This document shows, piece after piece, positions 1 to 8,688 of a stretch of 64,000 nt of DNA. The stretch lies in assembly GCF_011694515.1 (NCBI RefSeq), contig NZ_CP050192.1, positions 357,932-421,931 on the forward strand. Direction: 5' to 3'. Position 1 is the stretch's first letter. Each line of letters opens with the position of its first letter. Source of the stretch: Mycobacterium sp. DL592 (GTDB lineage Bacteria; Actinomycetota; Actinomycetes; Mycobacteriales; Mycobacteriaceae). The position numbers and the translations under genes were made by a program. The notes beneath the pieces are model-generated. The model made no database searches. It worked only from the letters and a program-made list of their open reading frames with translations, and was not told the origin of the DNA.

Positions 1-338
1 ACGTAGGCGCGCACGCCTGCGTGGTAGGCCGGTGAGGTTTCGGCCAGGCTGTAGATCATGCCGCCGCCGTGCAGGTAGAGAACCGCGCTGCCCGGCAGCT
101 CCGAGTCCGGGACGTACCACGTCAGCGGCAGCTCGGCGCCGTCGGAGGAGGTGACGGTGTAGCGGTGTGCTTCGACACCGCCGACCGGTGGGCGTCCCGC
201 GGCGAGCACCTCGAAGAACGGCACCGCGCGTTCCCGGCGGGTGGTGACGTCCCCCACGGCAGGGGGCTCGAGTTGGGCGGCGGCTTCCATCAGGGGCTGC
301 AGGAAACCGAGGACTTGGGGATCCATCGACAGGGCCAC
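1..338 (-). CDS. alpha/beta hydrolase (HSL-type esterase/lipase), N-terminal part
   Basis: Only the first ~112 codons are in the window; the gene runs off the left edge. The reverse-strand protein begins around MDPQVLGFLQPLMEAAAQ and has the signature LYLHGGGM (oxyanion-hole HGGG motif) of the hormone-sensitive-lipase branch of alpha/beta hydrolases, so it probably hydrolyses carboxylic esters. The catalytic Ser, Asp and His lie beyond the edge and cannot be checked. A GTG at 338 and an in-frame ATG at 326 are both possible starts; the GTG is only 10 bp after the allantoicase stop, so the two are probably cotranscribed. Substrate unknown. Confidence 0.8.
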   Translation of the reverse strand, partial: MALSMDPQVLGFLQPLMEAAAQLEPPAVGDVTTRRERAVPFFEVLAAGRPPVGGVEAHRYTVTSSDGAELPLTWYVPDSELPGSAVLYLHGGGMIYSLAETSPAYHAGVRAY

Positions 339-348
339 GACTGCCAAT

Positions 349-1368
349 CTAGGCGCTGGCGTCCCATCTTTCACCGACTGTGCGCAGTCCGTCATCGGTC
401 AACCGGCCGAAGAGTCGCAGCCGGGCCATCCCACCATCGGGATAGATGTCCAGGCGGGCGTCGGTGGCCGGGGGTGCGTCGTCGAGCAGGAAACGGTGCC
501 GGGTATCGGGCCGCAGGTCCGTCACGGGCAGAACCTCGAACCAGTCACCGGAGCCGTCGCGGCCCATCAGCCGCCCCTGTCCGGGGCTGTTGCCCAGAAA
601 GTACGAGGTGTCCAGTTCGGCGGCGGTGAGCACCCCCTGCCCGGCCAACCGCATCTGCACCCAGTCGTTGCCGGCGTCACGTCGGCGGGAGGTCTCCCAG
701 CCCTCGCCCATCGTGCGCGCCGTGCCGGGCAGCAGCAGATTGTTCGGCGAGCCGTAGAACATGTTGGAGCAGGCGGTGACTCGGCCCCCGTTCTCCAGCG
801 CGGCCAGATCCAGCGGGGTGCCCTGGGCGAAGCGGGGATCCAGCAGCGCCTCGCCGTGCACCCGCAGCCTGGCCACCCCGCCATCCGGGTAGATCGACAG
901 CCGGACATGCGTCCACCGGCGAGATGAGTTGACCGTGAACGGGTTTCGGGTGTCACCGTTGACGTCTGCGCGCTCGACGATGGTGGTCCACGACGTGTTG
1001 TCGAGTAACTCCCCGACGCCCGGGTAGCCCTCGACAAAGGCGGCTTCGACGGAGATCTGCGGCGGATAGTTTCCGGTGAACCAGGCCGTGTCGACCACGA
1101 CGCCGTGCACGACGGCCGGCACCCCGAGGCGCACGATCGCCTGGTCACAGTCCTCGGACGTGGCTCCCCGGCGCCTGCGGGTCTCCCAGCCGTCGTAGAT
1201 CTGGCCCTTGTGGCCGAAGGTCGCCGGGCGGAACTCCGCCGGCTGCGACTTGATCAGGTTCTCCCGCTCGGCAAACAGGTCGTCGTTGGCCCACACCACC
1301 GACCCGCCGACCGGGCGCGCCGCCAGATCGGGAAACGACAGAAAGGCTGGATTCGCGGCACCGGTCAC
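349..1368 (-). CDS. alc: allantoicase
   Basis: 339 residues, the normal length for allantoicase (allantoate amidinohydrolase), which splits allantoate into ureidoglycolate and urea in purine catabolism. Two allantoicase repeats can be seen: DGWETRRRRG near residue 60 and EGWETSRRRDAGNDW near residue 225. This internal duplication is diagnostic of the family. It lies directly downstream of the OHCU decarboxylase gene on the same strand, so two steps of the urate-to-ureidoglycolate route are together. Uricase, HIU hydrolase and allantoinase are not in the window and must be elsewhere, perhaps beyond the left edge. Cytoplasmic; no signal peptide. Confidence 0.9.
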   Translation of the reverse strand: MTGAANPAFLSFPDLAARPVGGSVVWANDDLFAERENLIKSQPAEFRPATFGHKGQIYDGWETRRRRGATSEDCDQAIVRLGVPAVVHGVVVDTAWFTGNYPPQISVEAAFVEGYPGVGELLDNTSWTTIVERADVNGDTRNPFTVNSSRRWTHVRLSIYPDGGVARLRVHGEALLDPRFAQGTPLDLAALENGGRVTACSNMFYGSPNNLLLPGTARTMGEGWETSRRRDAGNDWVQMRLAGQGVLTAAELDTSYFLGNSPGQGRLMGRDGSGDWFEVLPVTDLRPDTRHRFLLDDAPPATDARLDIYPDGGMARLRLFGRLTDDGLRTVGERWDASA

Positions 1369-1416
1369 CGTTGAAGCCTAAGTGCCGGGCCGCATCTCGG
1401 CCGGACGGACGGGGTG

Positions 1417-1953
1417 TCAGCCCCAGTTGTCGTAGCCGCCCTCGGGGCCCAGCATGCGCTCGAGGCGGCTGCGGTTGATCCGGGCCAACTCGTTGCGCAC
1501 CACTTTGCGCTCGGTCTCTGGATCGTGGTGCATCCGGTCGCGGACCATGCCGATGACCGATTCCGCGCAGCAGTCAGGTGCAAACCCGCCGACATGCATG
1601 ACGAAGTCGTAGCCGAAGCGTTCGGAGTAGTCCTGCACGACGGCGTTGAGTTCCGCCATCACCTCGGGGCGGTCGTCCCACACCGAACAGTGCTCGGCCT
1701 GCGACTTGGTGCTGCGCGGCCGGCTCCCGACATGCGGGTAGGCCTGCAGGATGTCGTCGATCGACGTCTCCGACAGCGAGAACAACAATGCGTCGGCACG
1801 CCGGAACAGGGCGTTGTGGTCGGCATACGGGCGCCCCCTGGCAAGGTCCCTGGCCAGCGTCACGCTGTTGCAGCACTCGTAGAGTGCGTGCACGGCCTTG
1901 CGATCCGGCAGCTCGTTGAAAGCCTGCAGACCGATGCCCTGATGCAACAACAC
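1417..1953 (-). CDS. 2-oxo-4-hydroxy-4-carboxy-5-ureidoimidazoline (OHCU) decarboxylase
   Basis: About 178 residues from a GTG that gives V-LLHQGIGLQAFNELPD, the usual actinobacterial N-terminus; another in-frame GTG at 1980 is possible and neither has a clear ribosome site. The protein carries SKSQAEHCSVWDD and the C-terminal block ERKVVRNELARINRSRLERM, as recalled for actinobacterial OHCU decarboxylases. The enzyme converts OHCU to S-allantoin, the step after urate oxidation. The same strand and ~50-bp gap to allantoicase support a purine-ureide operon. Confidence 0.85.
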   Translation of the reverse strand: MLLHQGIGLQAFNELPDRKAVHALYECCNSVTLARDLARGRPYADHNALFRRADALLFSLSETSIDDILQAYPHVGSRPRSTKSQAEHCSVWDDRPEVMAELNAVVQDYSERFGYDFVMHVGGFAPDCCAESVIGMVRDRMHHDPETERKVVRNELARINRSRLERMLGPEGGYDNWG

Positions 1954-2032
1954 GTGTTCATCATGGGAAACCCAAAGCACAACCGGGTTACCGGATGTTA
2001 CGGGCAGGCTAAATTCTGCACCGTGCGGTGAA

Positions 2033-2521
2033 TCAGTGACCTTCGGCGGCGAACCGCTCCCGCGAACGTTCCACCTCGGCCTCGGCCTCGGCGCGGCCGA
2101 CGAAGTCGGCGGCCTTGACGTATTTGCCGGGCTCGAGGTCCTTGTAGTGCACGAAGAAGTGCTTGATCGACTCGAGCTCGAAGCTCGACACGTCGCCGAT
2201 GTCCTGGATGTGGTCCCAGCGCGGGTCACCGGCGGGCACGCACAGGACCTTGTCGTCGCCGCCGGCCTCGTCGACCATCTTGAACATGCCGACCGGGCGG
2301 GCTTCGACGATCACGCCGGGGAAGACCGACTGCGGCAGCAGCACCAGGGCATCCAGCGGATCGCCGTCCTCGCCGAGGGTGTCCTCGATGAAGCCGTAGT
2401 CCGCGGGGTAGGCCATCGGTGTGTAGAGGTAGCGGTCGAGCCGGACCCGGCCGGTTTCGTGGTCGACCTCGTACTTGTTGCGCTGGCCCTTGGGGATCTC
2501 GATGGTGACGTCGAACTCCAC
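2033..2521 (-). CDS. ppa: inorganic pyrophosphatase (family I)
   Basis: 162 residues, nearly collinear with mycobacterial Ppa. The metal/pyrophosphate motif DGDPLD is at about residues 52-57, and the N-terminus [17 protein letters not shown] is the family hallmark. It hydrolyses PPi to drive biosynthetic reactions in the cytoplasm. The GTG start at 2521 is chosen because the mature homologues begin [12 protein letters not shown] and an AAGGAG ribosome site lies just upstream (about 2526-2533); the much longer open frame upstream is not coding. It is divergent from dacB. Confidence 0.95.
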   Translation of the reverse strand: MEFDVTIEIPKGQRNKYEVDHETGRVRLDRYLYTPMAYPADYGFIEDTLGEDGDPLDALVLLPQSVFPGVIVEARPVGMFKMVDEAGGDDKVLCVPAGDPRWDHIQDIGDVSSFELESIKHFFVHYKDLEPGKYVKAADFVGRAEAEAEVERSRERFAAEGH

Positions 2522-2683
2522 CGCGCGACTCCTTTTTTCCGCTGGTTCTGCTCGCCCGAGGGAGATCCCGGGTCGCTTCGCTCCTGCCCGCCGGCGCCGC
2601 CGACGGCGCCTAACCCTAACGCCACCGATACCGTGGTCTGCAGGGTGGTTGGGCACAATGAAGCCGATGCAGTCAGGAAAGTC

Positions 2684-4069
2684 ATGAATCCCTCGCGGTG
2701 GCGGCGTTCCACCCACGCGATGCTCGCCGCGGCGATCATCGCCCTGGTCGCCGTCGTCGTCGCGGTCGTGGCTGCACTGACTACAGGAGCGCACAGCAAC
2801 ACCGCGCAACTGCCCGCTGCGCCACCGCCGGCCACCGCCCGCCCCGCGGTGGTTCCCCTGCCCGACTCGGCGGGCGTCCCCAGCCCGGCGGGGCTATCCG
2901 CTGCGCTCGCCGCGCCGGTAGCCGACCCCAACCTCGGCAACATCACCGGCCGGATCACCGACGCCGACACCGGCAAGCAGCTCTGGGAACAGCGATCCGC
3001 GGTTCCGATGCAACCGGCCTCGACCAACAAGGTGCTCACCGCCGGTGCCGCACTGCTCACCCTGGCCCGCGACGAGCGGGTCACCACCACCGTCGTCGCG
3101 GCCGACCAGACCCGCCAGCCGGGCGTCGTGGTGCTCGTCGGCGGCGGTGACCCCACGTTGTCGGCGGCACCGCCCGACGAGGACACCTGGTACCGCGGCG
3201 CCGCCCGCATCAGCGACCTGGCCGACCAGGTCCGCAAGAGCGGCATCACCGTCACCGCCGTCCAGGTGGACGGATCCCTGTTCAGCGGACCCGACTTCGC
3301 GCCGGGCTGGGATCCCGCGGACATCGCCGGCGGCGACATCGCCCCCCTGCAGGCGGTGATGATCGACGCCGGCCGCACCCAGCCGACCACCGTCGAGTCG
3401 CGGCGCTCCACCACACCGGCGCTCGACGCCGGGCGGGCACTGGCCGCGGCGCTGGGCGTCGACCCGGCGACCGTCACCTTCGCCGCCACCGCACCGACCG
3501 GACGTCAGCTGGCCTCGGTGCAGTCGGCGCCGCTGATCGAACGGCTGCGGCAGATGATGAACGCCTCGGACAACGTGATGGCCGAAACCATCGCCCGCGA
3601 AGTGGCCAAAGCGACCGGCCGTCCGCTCAGCTTCGCCGGCGGCGTCGACGCCGTCACCAGCACCCTGGCCTCGGCAGGTGTCGACATGACCGGCGCCACC
3701 CTGGTCGACTCCAGCGGACTTTCGGTGTTCGACCGGCTGACCGCGACGACCCTCGACGAGGTGGTCGGCGCGGCCGCCGGCCCCGACCACCCCGCGATGC
3801 GGCCCCTGGTGGACCTGCTGCCCATCGCCGGCGGCAGCGGCACCTTGTCGGATCGCTTCCTGGGCGGGGATCCGAAGACCTCGTCGGCGGGCTGGTTGCG
3901 CGCCAAGACCGGATCGCTGACCGGAACCAACTCGCTGGCCGGGATCGTCACCGACGCCAACGGCAGGGTGTTGACCTTCGCGTTCATCTCCAACGACGCC
4001 GGCCCGATGGGCCGGGTTGCCATCGACGCGCTCGCGGCGACACTGCGCACCTGCGGGTGCGGCGCATGA
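2684..4069 (+). CDS. dacB: D-alanyl-D-alanine carboxypeptidase/endopeptidase (PBP4, DacB)
   Basis: 461 residues. A basic N-terminus and one hydrophobic segment (about residues 12-34) form a signal anchor, so the enzyme works outside the membrane on peptidoglycan stem peptides. All three penicillin-binding motifs are visible: SxxK as STNK at 113-116, SxN as SDN in NASDNVMAE, and KTG in RAKTGSLTG. The sequence is close to M. tuberculosis Rv3627c. The start ATG at 2684 follows AGGAAA. Its stop overlaps the next gene's ATG (ATGA at 4066-4069), so translation is coupled. Confidence 0.93.
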   Translation: MNPSRWRRSTHAMLAAAIIALVAVVVAVVAALTTGAHSNTAQLPAAPPPATARPAVVPLPDSAGVPSPAGLSAALAAPVADPNLGNITGRITDADTGKQLWEQRSAVPMQPASTNKVLTAGAALLTLARDERVTTTVVAADQTRQPGVVVLVGGGDPTLSAAPPDEDTWYRGAARISDLADQVRKSGITVTAVQVDGSLFSGPDFAPGWDPADIAGGDIAPLQAVMIDAGRTQPTTVESRRSTTPALDAGRALAAALGVDPATVTFAATAPTGRQLASVQSAPLIERLRQMMNASDNVMAETIAREVAKATGRPLSFAGGVDAVTSTLASAGVDMTGATLVDSSGLSVFDRLTATTLDEVVGAAAGPDHPAMRPLVDLLPIAGGSGTLSDRFLGGDPKTSSAGWLRAKTGSLTGTNSLAGIVTDANGRVLTFAFISNDAGPMGRVAIDALAATLRTCGCGA

Positions 4070-5130
4070 GTGCGGCACCCGACGAGTCGACCGTCGGCCG
4101 GGCGGTGGACTGGCAGTTCGCCGGTACCGTCGGCGCCTGGCTGACCCGGCCGGGACCACCGGCCACCGACTACACCCGCCGTCAGGCCATCGACGAATTG
4201 GCCTGCGCGTCGCGCGCGGCCGAAGGCCCGGTGCGCGACGTCACCCACCTGGGCAATGATGCGGCCGTACCCGAGGCCCGGATCGTCGACCGCGAGCAAT
4301 GGATCCGCGCCGCCGCCGACTCGATGCGGGTGATGACCGGCGGCACCGACAAGGCCGCCAACCCGATCACGGGTCGTATCACCGGAGCGCAGACCGGTGC
4401 GGTCCTGGCGTTCGTCTCCTCGGGCATCCTCGGCCAGTTCGACCCGTTCGCCGTCGGGGCGCAGGCCGGCGGGCAGCTGCTGCTGGTGTACCCCAACGTC
4501 ATCGCCGTCGAGCGTCAACTGCGGGTGTCGCCCTCGGACTTCCGGCTCTGGGTATGCCTACACGAAGTGACACACCGCGTGCAGTTCAACGCCAATCCCT
4601 GGCTGGCACAACACATGTCACGCGCCCTTGGCGTGCTGACCTCCGACGCCGGCGGCGACGACGTCACCGCCGTGGTGGCCCGGCTGGCCGAGTTCGTCAA
4701 GGACCGGCGCGCGGGCGCCAAGCGGCCCGACCCCAACAGCGAGGGCATCCTCGGCTTCATGCGCGCGGTGCAATCCGAGCCGCAGCGTGAGGCGATGGAT
4801 CAACTGCTTGTGCTGGGCACTCTGCTGGAGGGCCACGCCGACCATGTCATGGACGCCGTCGGCCCGGCCGTCGTGCCGTCCGTGCACACCATCCGCAGCC
4901 GCTTCGACCAACGCCGGCAACGGCACCAGCCGCCGCTGCAACGCCTGCTGCGTGCGCTGCTGGGACTGGACGCCAAGATGAGCCAGTACACCCGCGGCAA
5001 GGCGTTCGTCGACCACGTGGTGACCAAGGTCGGGATGGACCGGTTCAACATCGTGTGGTCGGGACCGGACACCCTGCCGCTGCCCGACGAGATCGAAGAT
5101 CCGCAGCGGTGGATCGACCGGGTGCTCTAG
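4066..5130 (+). CDS. zinc-dependent metalloprotease-like protein (F420-biosynthesis-associated family, Rv3626c-like)
   Basis: 354 residues. An HExxH motif (HEVTH, about residues 166-170) and a downstream EGHADHVMD glutamate region suggest a zincin-type metal site. The family is the conserved actinobacterial 'coenzyme F420 biosynthesis associated' group; the name reflects phylogenetic co-occurrence and no reaction has been assigned to my knowledge. No signal peptide is seen. It overlaps dacB by four bases and is itself overlapped by tilS by 22 bp, so the three genes form one transcription unit. Confidence 0.85.
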   Translation: MSAAPDESTVGRAVDWQFAGTVGAWLTRPGPPATDYTRRQAIDELACASRAAEGPVRDVTHLGNDAAVPEARIVDREQWIRAAADSMRVMTGGTDKAANPITGRITGAQTGAVLAFVSSGILGQFDPFAVGAQAGGQLLLVYPNVIAVERQLRVSPSDFRLWVCLHEVTHRVQFNANPWLAQHMSRALGVLTSDAGGDDVTAVVARLAEFVKDRRAGAKRPDPNSEGILGFMRAVQSEPQREAMDQLLVLGTLLEGHADHVMDAVGPAVVPSVHTIRSRFDQRRQRHQPPLQRLLRALLGLDAKMSQYTRGKAFVDHVVTKVGMDRFNIVWSGPDTLPLPDEIEDPQRWIDRVL

Positions 5131-6071
5131 CCCGGCTGCGGGCCACCCTGGCCGGGTTCGCGACGGATCATCTGCCCGCCGCGACCAGCTGGTGCGTGGC
5201 GCTGTCCGGCGGACCCGACTCCCTGGCCCTGACCGCCGCGGCCGCCGCGACGCTGCCGACCACTGCGTTGATCGTCGACCACCGGCTGCAGCCCGGCTCG
5301 GCGGACGTGGCCGAAGCGGCCCGGGGCCAGGCACTGCGGCTGGGCTGCGTGCACGCCACCGTGCTCGCGGTCCGGGTCGGCACCGAGGGCGGGCCGGAGG
5401 CCGCCGCCCGCACGGCCCGCTACGCCGCCCTGGACGCCGCCCGCGCCGAACAGCCGGTGCTGCTCGCCCACACCCTCGACGATCAGGCTGAGACCGTCCT
5501 GCTGGGTCTGGGCCGTGGCTCCGGTGCGCGGTCCATCGCCGGAATGCGGGTGTGCGACCCACCCTGGTACCGGCCGCTGCTCGGCGAACGCCGCAGTCTC
5601 ACCCACGCCGCCTGCGCTGAGCTCGGTCTCCACGCGTGGGACGACCCGCACAACCACGACCCGCGGTTCACCCGGGTACGGCTGCGCGACGAGGTCCTGC
5701 CGCTGCTCGAAGACGTCCTCGGCGGAGGTGTGGCCGAGGCGCTGGCCCGCACCGCCGCGGCGCTGCGCGAGGACACCGACGCGCTCGACGCGCTCGCCGA
5801 GGAGGCGCTGGCCGCTGCCGACGGCGGTGCCGCCCTGCCGGTGTCGGCGCTGACCGACCTGCCTGCGGCGGTGCGGCGACGGGTGATCCGGGGATGGCTG
5901 CTGCGCGGCGGAGCCAGCGGACTCACCGACAAGCAGATTCGTGCGGTAGACGCGCTGGTCACCGCGTGGCGCGGGCAGGGCGGGGTGGCGGTCGGCTCGG
6001 ATCTGCGCCACCAGCGACTGTTCGCCGGGCGCCGCGACCGCACGCTGGTGTTGTACGTCCGGCCGGTGTAA
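5109..6071 (+). CDS. tilS: tRNA(Ile)-lysidine synthase TilS
   Basis: 320 residues. The ATP-pyrophosphatase P-loop SGGPDS is at about residues 33-38, followed by [14 protein letters not shown] and [14 protein letters not shown] typical of TilS. It converts C34 of tRNA(Ile2) to lysidine so that AUA is read as Ile, an essential step. The GTG at 5109 matches the mycobacterial N-terminus VDR-x-x-A-L-A-R-L; the start lies inside the preceding gene. The short actinobacterial form lacks the long C-terminal extension of E. coli TilS. Confidence 0.93.
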   Translation: MDRPGALARLRATLAGFATDHLPAATSWCVALSGGPDSLALTAAAAATLPTTALIVDHRLQPGSADVAEAARGQALRLGCVHATVLAVRVGTEGGPEAAARTARYAALDAARAEQPVLLAHTLDDQAETVLLGLGRGSGARSIAGMRVCDPPWYRPLLGERRSLTHAACAELGLHAWDDPHNHDPRFTRVRLRDEVLPLLEDVLGGGVAEALARTAAALREDTDALDALAEEALAAADGGAALPVSALTDLPAAVRRRVIRGWLLRGGASGLTDKQIRAVDALVTAWRGQGGVAVGSDLRHQRLFAGRRDRTLVLYVRPV

Positions 6072-6108
6072 TTGGTCGTGCGGGCCTGGGCATGGCACAG
6101 TGTGGCTC

Positions 6109-6678
6109 GTGTCGGTGGACGACCTCTATTCCGGGGATATCAAGTCGGTCCTGTTGTCCCAAGATCAGATTCAGGCCCGGACCGGGGAACTGGCGGCCTT
6201 GGTCGCCAAGGACTACGGCAACTCCCTCGACGGCCAGGATCTGCTTCTGGTCACCGTCCTCAAGGGCGCGGTCATGTTCGTGACCGACCTGGCGCGGGCC
6301 ATCCCACTGCCCACCCAGCTGGAGTTCATGGCCGTCAGTTCGTACGGGTCGTCCACGTCATCGTCGGGTGTGGTCCGAATCCTCAAGGATCTCGACCGCG
6401 ACATCCACGACCGTGACGTGCTCATCGTCGAGGACATTGTCGACTCCGGCCTGACGCTGTCCTGGCTGCTGCGCAACCTCGCCTCCCGGCACCCCAAGTC
6501 GCTGCGGGTGTGCACTCTGCTGCGCAAACCCGATGCCGTGCGCGCCGACGTCGAAATCTCCTACGTCGGCTTCGACATCCCCAACGAATTCGTTGTCGGC
6601 TACGGCCTGGACTACGCCGAGCGGTACCGCGACCTGCCCTACATCGGCACTCTGGACCCGAAGGTCTATCAGCACTGA
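6109..6678 (+). CDS. hpt: hypoxanthine-guanine phosphoribosyltransferase
   Basis: About 189 residues. The PRPP-binding motif [11 protein letters not shown] and the blocks [13 protein letters not shown] and [13 protein letters not shown] identify HGPRT of purine salvage (hypoxanthine or guanine plus PRPP to IMP or GMP). It ends [11 protein letters not shown] as in M. tuberculosis Hpt. Starts at GTG 6109 or GTG 6100 are both possible; 6109 is preferred because the family starts close to [11 protein letters not shown] and a CACAGT -10-like hexamer lies 7 nt before it. Confidence 0.93.
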   Translation: MSVDDLYSGDIKSVLLSQDQIQARTGELAALVAKDYGNSLDGQDLLLVTVLKGAVMFVTDLARAIPLPTQLEFMAVSSYGSSTSSSGVVRILKDLDRDIHDRDVLIVEDIVDSGLTLSWLLRNLASRHPKSLRVCTLLRKPDAVRADVEISYVGFDIPNEFVVGYGLDYAERYRDLPYIGTLDPKVYQH

Positions 6679-6742
6679 GCCTCGCAACTCGCTGATCACG
6701 GGTAACGTCCTCGCCCACGTACGTCAACAGAGATGGGGACTC

Positions 6743-7129
6743 ATGACTTCGACTACGCGTCGGCTGCCGAACAACCGGACTCGGGTGGCGATGGCGGCCA
6801 CCGTCATCTGCGGTGCTGCGCTCGTCGCGGCGCCCAACGCGGGGGCCGACGGGAACGTCGTCGTCTACACGGTCACCAGCGACGGAACCCTGTCGAACGT
6901 CACCTATCTCGACGGGGACGGCAACCGCCAGCAGCTCAACAACGTGTCAGCGCCGTGGACCACGACATTCGTGGGCCAGCAGGTCAACCCGACCTACGGT
7001 GTGACCGCCCGGTCCACCGGGTCCCAGGTGTCCTGCACCATCACGGTCAACGGGCAGGTGATCGACCGGGATTCCGACAACGACGGCACGGCCGACGTCG
7101 ACTGCCACGAGGGCTTCGGCGACGACTGA
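6743..7129 (+). CDS. secreted MmpS-like protein
   Basis: 128 residues. A cleavable-looking signal peptide (basic start, MAATVICGAALVAAPNAGA, likely cut after AGA) is followed by a small beta-rich domain: VVVYTVTSDGTLSNVTYLDGDG, a PWTTTF block, and SCTITVNGQVI. This resembles the extracellular domain of the MmpS membrane-protein family, including its Cys pair. MmpS proteins normally partner MmpL lipid exporters and keep a membrane anchor; this one seems fully secreted and has no mmpL neighbour. Start ATG follows GGGGA. Function not known. Confidence 0.7.
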   Translation: MTSTTRRLPNNRTRVAMAATVICGAALVAAPNAGADGNVVVYTVTSDGTLSNVTYLDGDGNRQQLNNVSAPWTTTFVGQQVNPTYGVTARSTGSQVSCTITVNGQVIDRDSDNDGTADVDCHEGFGDD

Positions 7130-7138
7130 TCGGCACCG

Positions 7139-7864
7139 TCAGCCGAGTTGCCAGACCGCCGTCACCGAGAAGCCGACGGTCTGCTCGCCCGGCTGCAACG
7201 GCACCTCGCTGGCCATCGCCCCGCGCGGCATCGGTGCCGGCATCGGCTGCGGCGGGGCCGTGCTGCCCGGCGCCTCGCTGATCGAGATGATCGGGCCCAA
7301 CGACAGCCCGGACAGATCGGCGTACTGCTGGGCACGTTCCTTGGCGTTGTTGAACGCTCGCGCGCGCGCATCGCTGACCAGCTTCGAGTCGTCCTCGATG
7401 GAGTAGCTCACCGAGTTGATCCGGGTCGCGTCGCCGCCTGCGCTGACGACGTTGGCCAGCACCTGCGAGGCGGTGTCGAGCTTGCGGATCTTGATCTGGA
7501 TCGAATTGCTGGCCCGGTAGCCGGAGATCACCGAACCGTCGCTGTACTGCGGCGCAAGGCTGACCTGCGTGGTGCTGATGTCCTTGGCGTCGACGCCGCT
7601 GGCGTTGAGCGCATTGAGCACGGCCTTCTGCCGGTCGTTGGTCTGGTTCATCGCCGTGGTCACGTCCGGCGCGCTCGCCTCGATGCTCACGTCGGCGGTC
7701 AGCGTGTCGGGAACGCCCTTGACTTCCCCGGAGCCGACGACCGTCACCTGGCGCGGGTTGCTGCCGGACGGCGCGGTGCTGGCGGCGTCGCAGCCGCTGA
7801 GAACCACGGCGGTGACACCCGCAGCGGCAACGAGACCAATGAGTCGGCGTCCGGCGATCGGCAT
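7139..7864 (-). CDS. lpqG: SIMPL-domain (DUF541) lipoprotein, LpqG-like
   Basis: 241 residues. The signal peptide ends in the lipobox VLSGC (Cys 25), so it is a membrane-anchored lipoprotein. The mature part is a SIMPL/DUF541 domain (GSGEVKGVPDTLTADVSIEA ... ARARAFNNAKERAQQYA). Position next to hpt matches M. tuberculosis lpqG (Rv3623). The ATG at 7864 is preferred to the GTG at 7873 because a TACGGT -10 hexamer (7877-7872) ends 7 nt before it, making a leaderless start; the -10 overlaps the alternative GTG. Function of the domain in bacteria is unsettled. Confidence 0.85.
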   Translation of the reverse strand: MPIAGRRLIGLVAAAGVTAVVLSGCDAASTAPSGSNPRQVTVVGSGEVKGVPDTLTADVSIEASAPDVTTAMNQTNDRQKAVLNALNASGVDAKDISTTQVSLAPQYSDGSVISGYRASNSIQIKIRKLDTASQVLANVVSAGGDATRINSVSYSIEDDSKLVSDARARAFNNAKERAQQYADLSGLSLGPIISISEAPGSTAPPQPMPAPMPRGAMASEVPLQPGEQTVGFSVTAVWQLG

Positions 7865-7871
7865 GCCTGCC

Positions 7872-7893
7872 ACCGTACCGGCGGCACTACAGT
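7872..7893. promoter_or_regulatory. divergent leaderless promoters of lpqG and the 7900 hydrolase
   Basis: On the plus strand TACAGT (7888-7893) ends 6 nt before ATG 7900. On the minus strand TACGGT (7877-7872) ends 7 nt before ATG 7864. Both fit TANNNT -10 elements that place the transcription start at or beside the start codon. Confidence 0.5.
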
Positions 7894-7899
7894 CATTGG

Positions 7900-8688
7900 A
7901 TGTCTCGGCCCCGGCTCACCCACCTCGGTGGTCCCACGACCCTGATCGAGCTCGACGGGTGGCGCATCCTCACCGACCCGACGTTCGACCCGCCCGGGCG
8001 GCGGTACACCTTCGGCTGGGGCACGTCGTCACGCAAGATCGCCGGTCCGGCGCAACCGCCGGCCGAGGTGTTTCCGGTCGATGCCGTGCTGCTCAGCCAC
8101 GATCACCATGCCGACAACCTCGACGACTCCGGTCGCGGACTGCTGCGCCAGGCGGCAACGGTGATCACCACCGTGCCCGGCGCGCAGCGGATTTCCGGTG
8201 CAGCGCCCGACGTGCGTGGTCTGGCCAACTGGGAGTCGACGACGTTGACCGCCCCCGGCCGGGCGCCGTTGCGGGTCACTGCGACGCCGTGCCGGCACGG
8301 CCCGAAGTTCAGCAGGCCGATCGCCGGGAAGGTGGTCGGTTTCGCCCTGCACCGCGACGGTGAGGAGGCTGCCGCGCTGTGGATGTCCGGTGACACCGTG
8401 CTCTATGAGGGTGTGCGCGAGGTGGCTCAACGGTTTCCGGTCGACGTGGCGCTGTTGCATCTGGGTGGCGTGCGGTTCTGGTTCACCGGCCCGGTGCGCT
8501 TCACGATGACGGCCGCAGACGCCGTCGACCTGATCCGGCTGATGCGGCCCAATGTCGTGGTGCCTGTGCACTACGGCGGGTGGACCCACTTCCGCGAGCC
8601 GGAAAGCGTGATGCGTCAAACACTGTCGGACTCAGATGTGAGTGACCGCATCCGCTGGCTCACCCCGGGCGTACCTAACGAGGTCTAA
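7900..8688 (+). CDS. MBL-fold metal-dependent hydrolase (UlaG/YfiZ-type)
   Basis: 262 residues. The metal motif SHDHHADN (His67, Asp68, His69, His70, Asp72) and downstream single His residues (CRHGPK, GDTVLYEG, VPVHYGGW) define the metallo-beta-lactamase-fold L-ascorbate-6-P-lactonase-like group. No signal peptide, so cytoplasmic. Substrate cannot be told from sequence. Its stop codon overlaps the stop of the convergent monooxygenase gene (CTAA, 8685-8688). Confidence 0.83.
   Translation: MSRPRLTHLGGPTTLIELDGWRILTDPTFDPPGRRYTFGWGTSSRKIAGPAQPPAEVFPVDAVLLSHDHHADNLDDSGRGLLRQAATVITTVPGAQRISGAAPDVRGLANWESTTLTAPGRAPLRVTATPCRHGPKFSRPIAGKVVGFALHRDGEEAAALWMSGDTVLYEGVREVAQRFPVDVALLHLGGVRFWFTGPVRFTMTAADAVDLIRLMRPNVVVPVHYGGWTHFREPESVMRQTLSDSDVSDRIRWLTPGVPNEV

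Noticed and set aside
2036..2683. A long open frame upstream of dacB that would extend it by over 200 residues
   Set aside because: It is the antisense of ppa. The family starts at the short basic signal anchor at 2684 with an AGGAAA ribosome site.
2522..2809. An N-terminal extension of pyrophosphatase
   Set aside because: The extension is Arg-rich and low-complexity. All relatives begin at [11 protein letters not shown] with an AAGGAG site before it.
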